NCBI GenBank assembly: GCA_963838845.1
Contig: CAWISR010000003.1
Location: 1 to 64,000, forward strand
Length of the DNA: 64,000 bases
Source of the DNA: CAVRXQ01 sp963838845
GTDB taxonomy: Bacteria; Actinomycetota; Acidimicrobiia; Acidimicrobiales; Bog-793
Direction of reading: 5' to 3'
Shown here: positions 62,331-64,000 of the stretch, one piece after another
How positions within the stretch are numbered: the stretch's first letter is position 1
Layout of the letters: each line of letters opens with the position of its first letter
The notes under the pieces: model-generated
The model's input: only the letters and a program-made list of their open reading frames with translations
What the model was told of the DNA's origin: nothing
Databases searched by the model: none
Program-made: the position numbers and the translations under genes

Positions 62331-63280
62331 CCGTGCCCGAGCGCCGAGACAATCCGCTCGCGCTGGCGAGTGACGCCGACGCGGAGGAGATCGAACCGAT
62401 CCATCTCCTCCTTGCGTTGATCTCGCCTGTGCCGATGCTCGAGTTCGGCGAGGACCCCTATGGTCTCGAACGCTACGAGTCACCCGCCGGCGACCCCGGG
62501 CTCTTCGGGCCAGGTTCGGTCGTGTGGCGAGTTCACGCCGATCTCCCGACGCTGCTCTACGGCGGCCACGCGTCGCTGCTCCTGCAGTCGTTGCACCCTC
62601 GCGTGATGGCGGGCGTCACCGACCACTCGGACATGGTGAGCGACCTGGTCCCCCGGCTGATCCGCACCGCGCGCTTCGTGTTGTGGACGACGTTCGGATC
62701 GACCGAACTCGCGGAAACTCTCATCGACCGCGTGCGCGCCGTTCACGATCGCGTCCACGGTCGAACGGCCGACGGGCGTCCCTACTCGGCGAACGAGCCG
62801 ACACTCCTCACCTTCGTTCACGTCGCCGAGGTCTGGTGTTTGCTCCGCGCCTACCAGCGCTACTCACGCTCCCCGCTGCTTCGCGAGGAAAAGGACCGGT
62901 ACTTGAAGGAGATGACCGAGTTTGCGACCCGTATCGGCGCCCGCGACGTGCCGTCGTCGGTCGACGAGGCGCGCGATTACCTGCGGGAAATCGCGCCCGA
63001 GCTGTCCGTGACCGAGGGCTCTCGCTTCGCCTTCGCCATCTTGGACCGCCCGATGTCGGACCATCCGATCGAGGTCGCCTCCCACCGAGTGATCCATGCG
63101 GCCGGCCTCGATTTGCTCCCTGAATTCGCACAACGAATCGTCGGCCATCGCGTGTCATTGCCGGCGTCGGTCGCCATCCGCGCCGCGGCGTCGGCGTATG
63201 CGACGGCGATGCGAGCGGCCGCCGGCGCGAACGCCGTCGCAGAAATCGCCTACCGGCGCGTTGGGGCGTCGGTCGCCTGA
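62327..63280 (+). CDS. MpaB/latex-clearing-like oxygenase family protein (DUF2236)
   Basis: The 317-residue protein has the DUF2236 pattern: GPGSVVWRVHADLPTLLYGG, LLLQSLHPRVMAGVTDHSDM, ANEPTLLTFVHVAEVWCLLR, where the conserved arginines and histidines would bind haem. Known members are haem b oxygenases such as rubber oxygenase Lcp and MpaB-like proteins. Its ATG lies in the lepA stop, so it is coupled to lepA. Substrate unknown. Confidence 0.8.
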   Translation: MTVPERRDNPLALASDADAEEIEPIHLLLALISPVPMLEFGEDPYGLERYESPAGDPGLFGPGSVVWRVHADLPTLLYGGHASLLLQSLHPRVMAGVTDHSDMVSDLVPRLIRTARFVLWTTFGSTELAETLIDRVRAVHDRVHGRTADGRPYSANEPTLLTFVHVAEVWCLLRAYQRYSRSPLLREEKDRYLKEMTEFATRIGARDVPSSVDEARDYLREIAPELSVTEGSRFAFAILDRPMSDHPIEVASHRVIHAAGLDLLPEFAQRIVGHRVSLPASVAIRAAASAYATAMRAAAGANAVAEIAYRRVGASVA

Positions 63281-63428
63281 TCCTGCGAGCATTCGGAGGA
63301 CCCTTCGGCATGTACCCATGGCCGTGCCCTTGCTCGGAGGGAGGACGCGTCGATTCGTGGCTGTGAAAAGAGGTCATACTGGCTGACGAGATCGAGGTCA
63401 GGTCCCCCGTCCTCGAGGAGAAGCCGCC

Positions 63429-64000
63429 CTGAAACCGGTTCCAATCGTCTTCCACATCGGGCCGCTCGCGATCCACACCTATGGCATCGGGCTCGCGATC
63501 ACGTTCTGGTTCGGCTATCGCTACTTCGCGCGACGGTTGCGCACTCACGGCTATCCCGACCGCTGGCTCGGCGTCACCTTCGTCTGGGTGATCGTCGCGG
63601 CGATCGTCGGTGCGCGCGCCGTGCACGTCATCGCCAATCTCGGTTCCTACCGGAACAATCCAGCGGGCATCTTCGAGGTCTGGCAGGGTGGGCTCTCGTC
63701 GTTCGGCGGCCTCGGCCTCGCACTGCCAATCGGTTTCTATTCCGCGCACCGGCGCTGTCCGAGCCTCCGTCTCGGCCCCGCTGCGGATCTCTTGGCGCCA
63801 GTGCTCGTTGCCGCCTGGGCTGTCGGCCGGTTGCTCGGCCCGCAGTTCGAGTACGCGGGCGGTGGCAAACCGACGAGCGCCTGGTACGGGATCTCCTACG
63901 CCGGTGAGATCGGAAAGCGCATCCCTGTGCCGATCTTCCAGGGACTCGAATGCTTCGCGATCTACCTCATCCTGCTGCGGATCGAACGGGTCGTTGCGCG
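63429..64000 (+). CDS. lgt: Prolipoprotein diacylglyceryl transferase, 3' end outside window
   Basis: Lgt transfers diacylglycerol to prolipoproteins in the membrane. The frame gives IVFHIGPLAIHTYGIGLAIT, then membrane helices, the GGLSSFGGLGLALPIG block, AVGRLLGPQFEYAGG and KRIPVPIFQGLECFAIYLIL. It is open to the end of the window (190 residues seen). The upstream stop in frame is at 63384-63386 and no ATG, GTG or TTG lies between it and the homology. The only near-standard initiator is CTG at 63429, seven nt after GAGGAG. Confidence 0.88.
   Translation, partial: MKPVPIVFHIGPLAIHTYGIGLAITFWFGYRYFARRLRTHGYPDRWLGVTFVWVIVAAIVGARAVHVIANLGSYRNNPAGIFEVWQGGLSSFGGLGLALPIGFYSAHRRCPSLRLGPAADLLAPVLVAAWAVGRLLGPQFEYAGGGKPTSAWYGISYAGEIGKRIPVPIFQGLECFAIYLILLRIERVVA

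Noticed and set aside
1..64000. CRISPR array
   Set aside because: No regularly spaced direct repeats of CRISPR size and no cas genes were seen.

Overview
The window is high-GC DNA with GTG starts, Shine-Dalgarno sites and protein families typical of Actinobacteria. Two copies of a G1 (glutamic, acid-acting) peptidase and the style of the secreted proteins would fit an acid-tolerant member of the Acidimicrobiia, but that placement is only inference. Positions from about 56.2 kb to the end are chromosomal backbone: tRNA-Glu, tRNA-Gln, a YdcF-like protein, gltX, a ferredoxin, a GH18 protein, rpsT, lepA, an MpaB-like protein and the start of lgt. Everything to the left is accessory DNA inserted at the 3' end of tRNA-Glu(CTC). 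No second copy of the tRNA end was seen, so the left attachment site probably lies outside the window.

Accessory layout. 0-2.6 kb: an IS21-family element (istA frameshifted, istB intact) that splits a DEAH helicase with helicase-associated repeats. 4.6-9.8 kb: a defence-like, partly broken cluster (RES/Xre toxin-antitoxin, NERD protein, PLD-like protein, truncated SMC-like ATPase, DUF262/HNH fragment, recombinase fragment). 9.8-13.7 kb: secreted and membrane proteins. 13.7-15.3 kb: an IS110/IS1111-type element. 16-20 kb: AbiE toxin-antitoxin pair and a STAND-like ATPase. 20-23.7 kb: G1 peptidase, a GGQ release-factor-like protein and an HNH nuclease. 23.8-27.4 kb: many small genes, a secreted papain-like protein and a beta-repeat protein. 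27.5-35.9 kb: a type I restriction-modification locus plus DUF4238 and AlbA_2 genes, nearly all frameshifted. 36-41.6 kb: a serine recombinase, a conserved hypothetical protein and a secreted beta-helix/FN3 protein whose signal peptide is out of frame because of an 8-bp tandem duplication.

41.8-56.1 kb looks like the working core of an integrative, plasmid-like element. Ten minus-strand genes, most with touching or overlapping ends, encode a DnaJ-like membrane protein, three small proteins, a winged-helix replication-type protein, a small acidic protein, an 870-residue HipA/PI3K-like kinase, an FtsK/TraB-like translocase, a RuvC-fold protein and a metallophosphoesterase. A 58-bp perfect palindrome with a third copy of its 18-bp unit lies between this operon and a separate helix-turn-helix protein. 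ParA and a small partner, an excisionase-like protein and a tyrosine integrase complete the module.

A conserved 16-bp sequence, consensus (T/C)(A/C)AAC(C/T)GTGCCGATGT, sits just upstream of at least seven genes or operons on both strands between 23.7 and 53.1 kb, often only 5-7 nt before the start codon. I do not recognise it; it may be the shared promoter or operator of the element and marks which genes belong to it.
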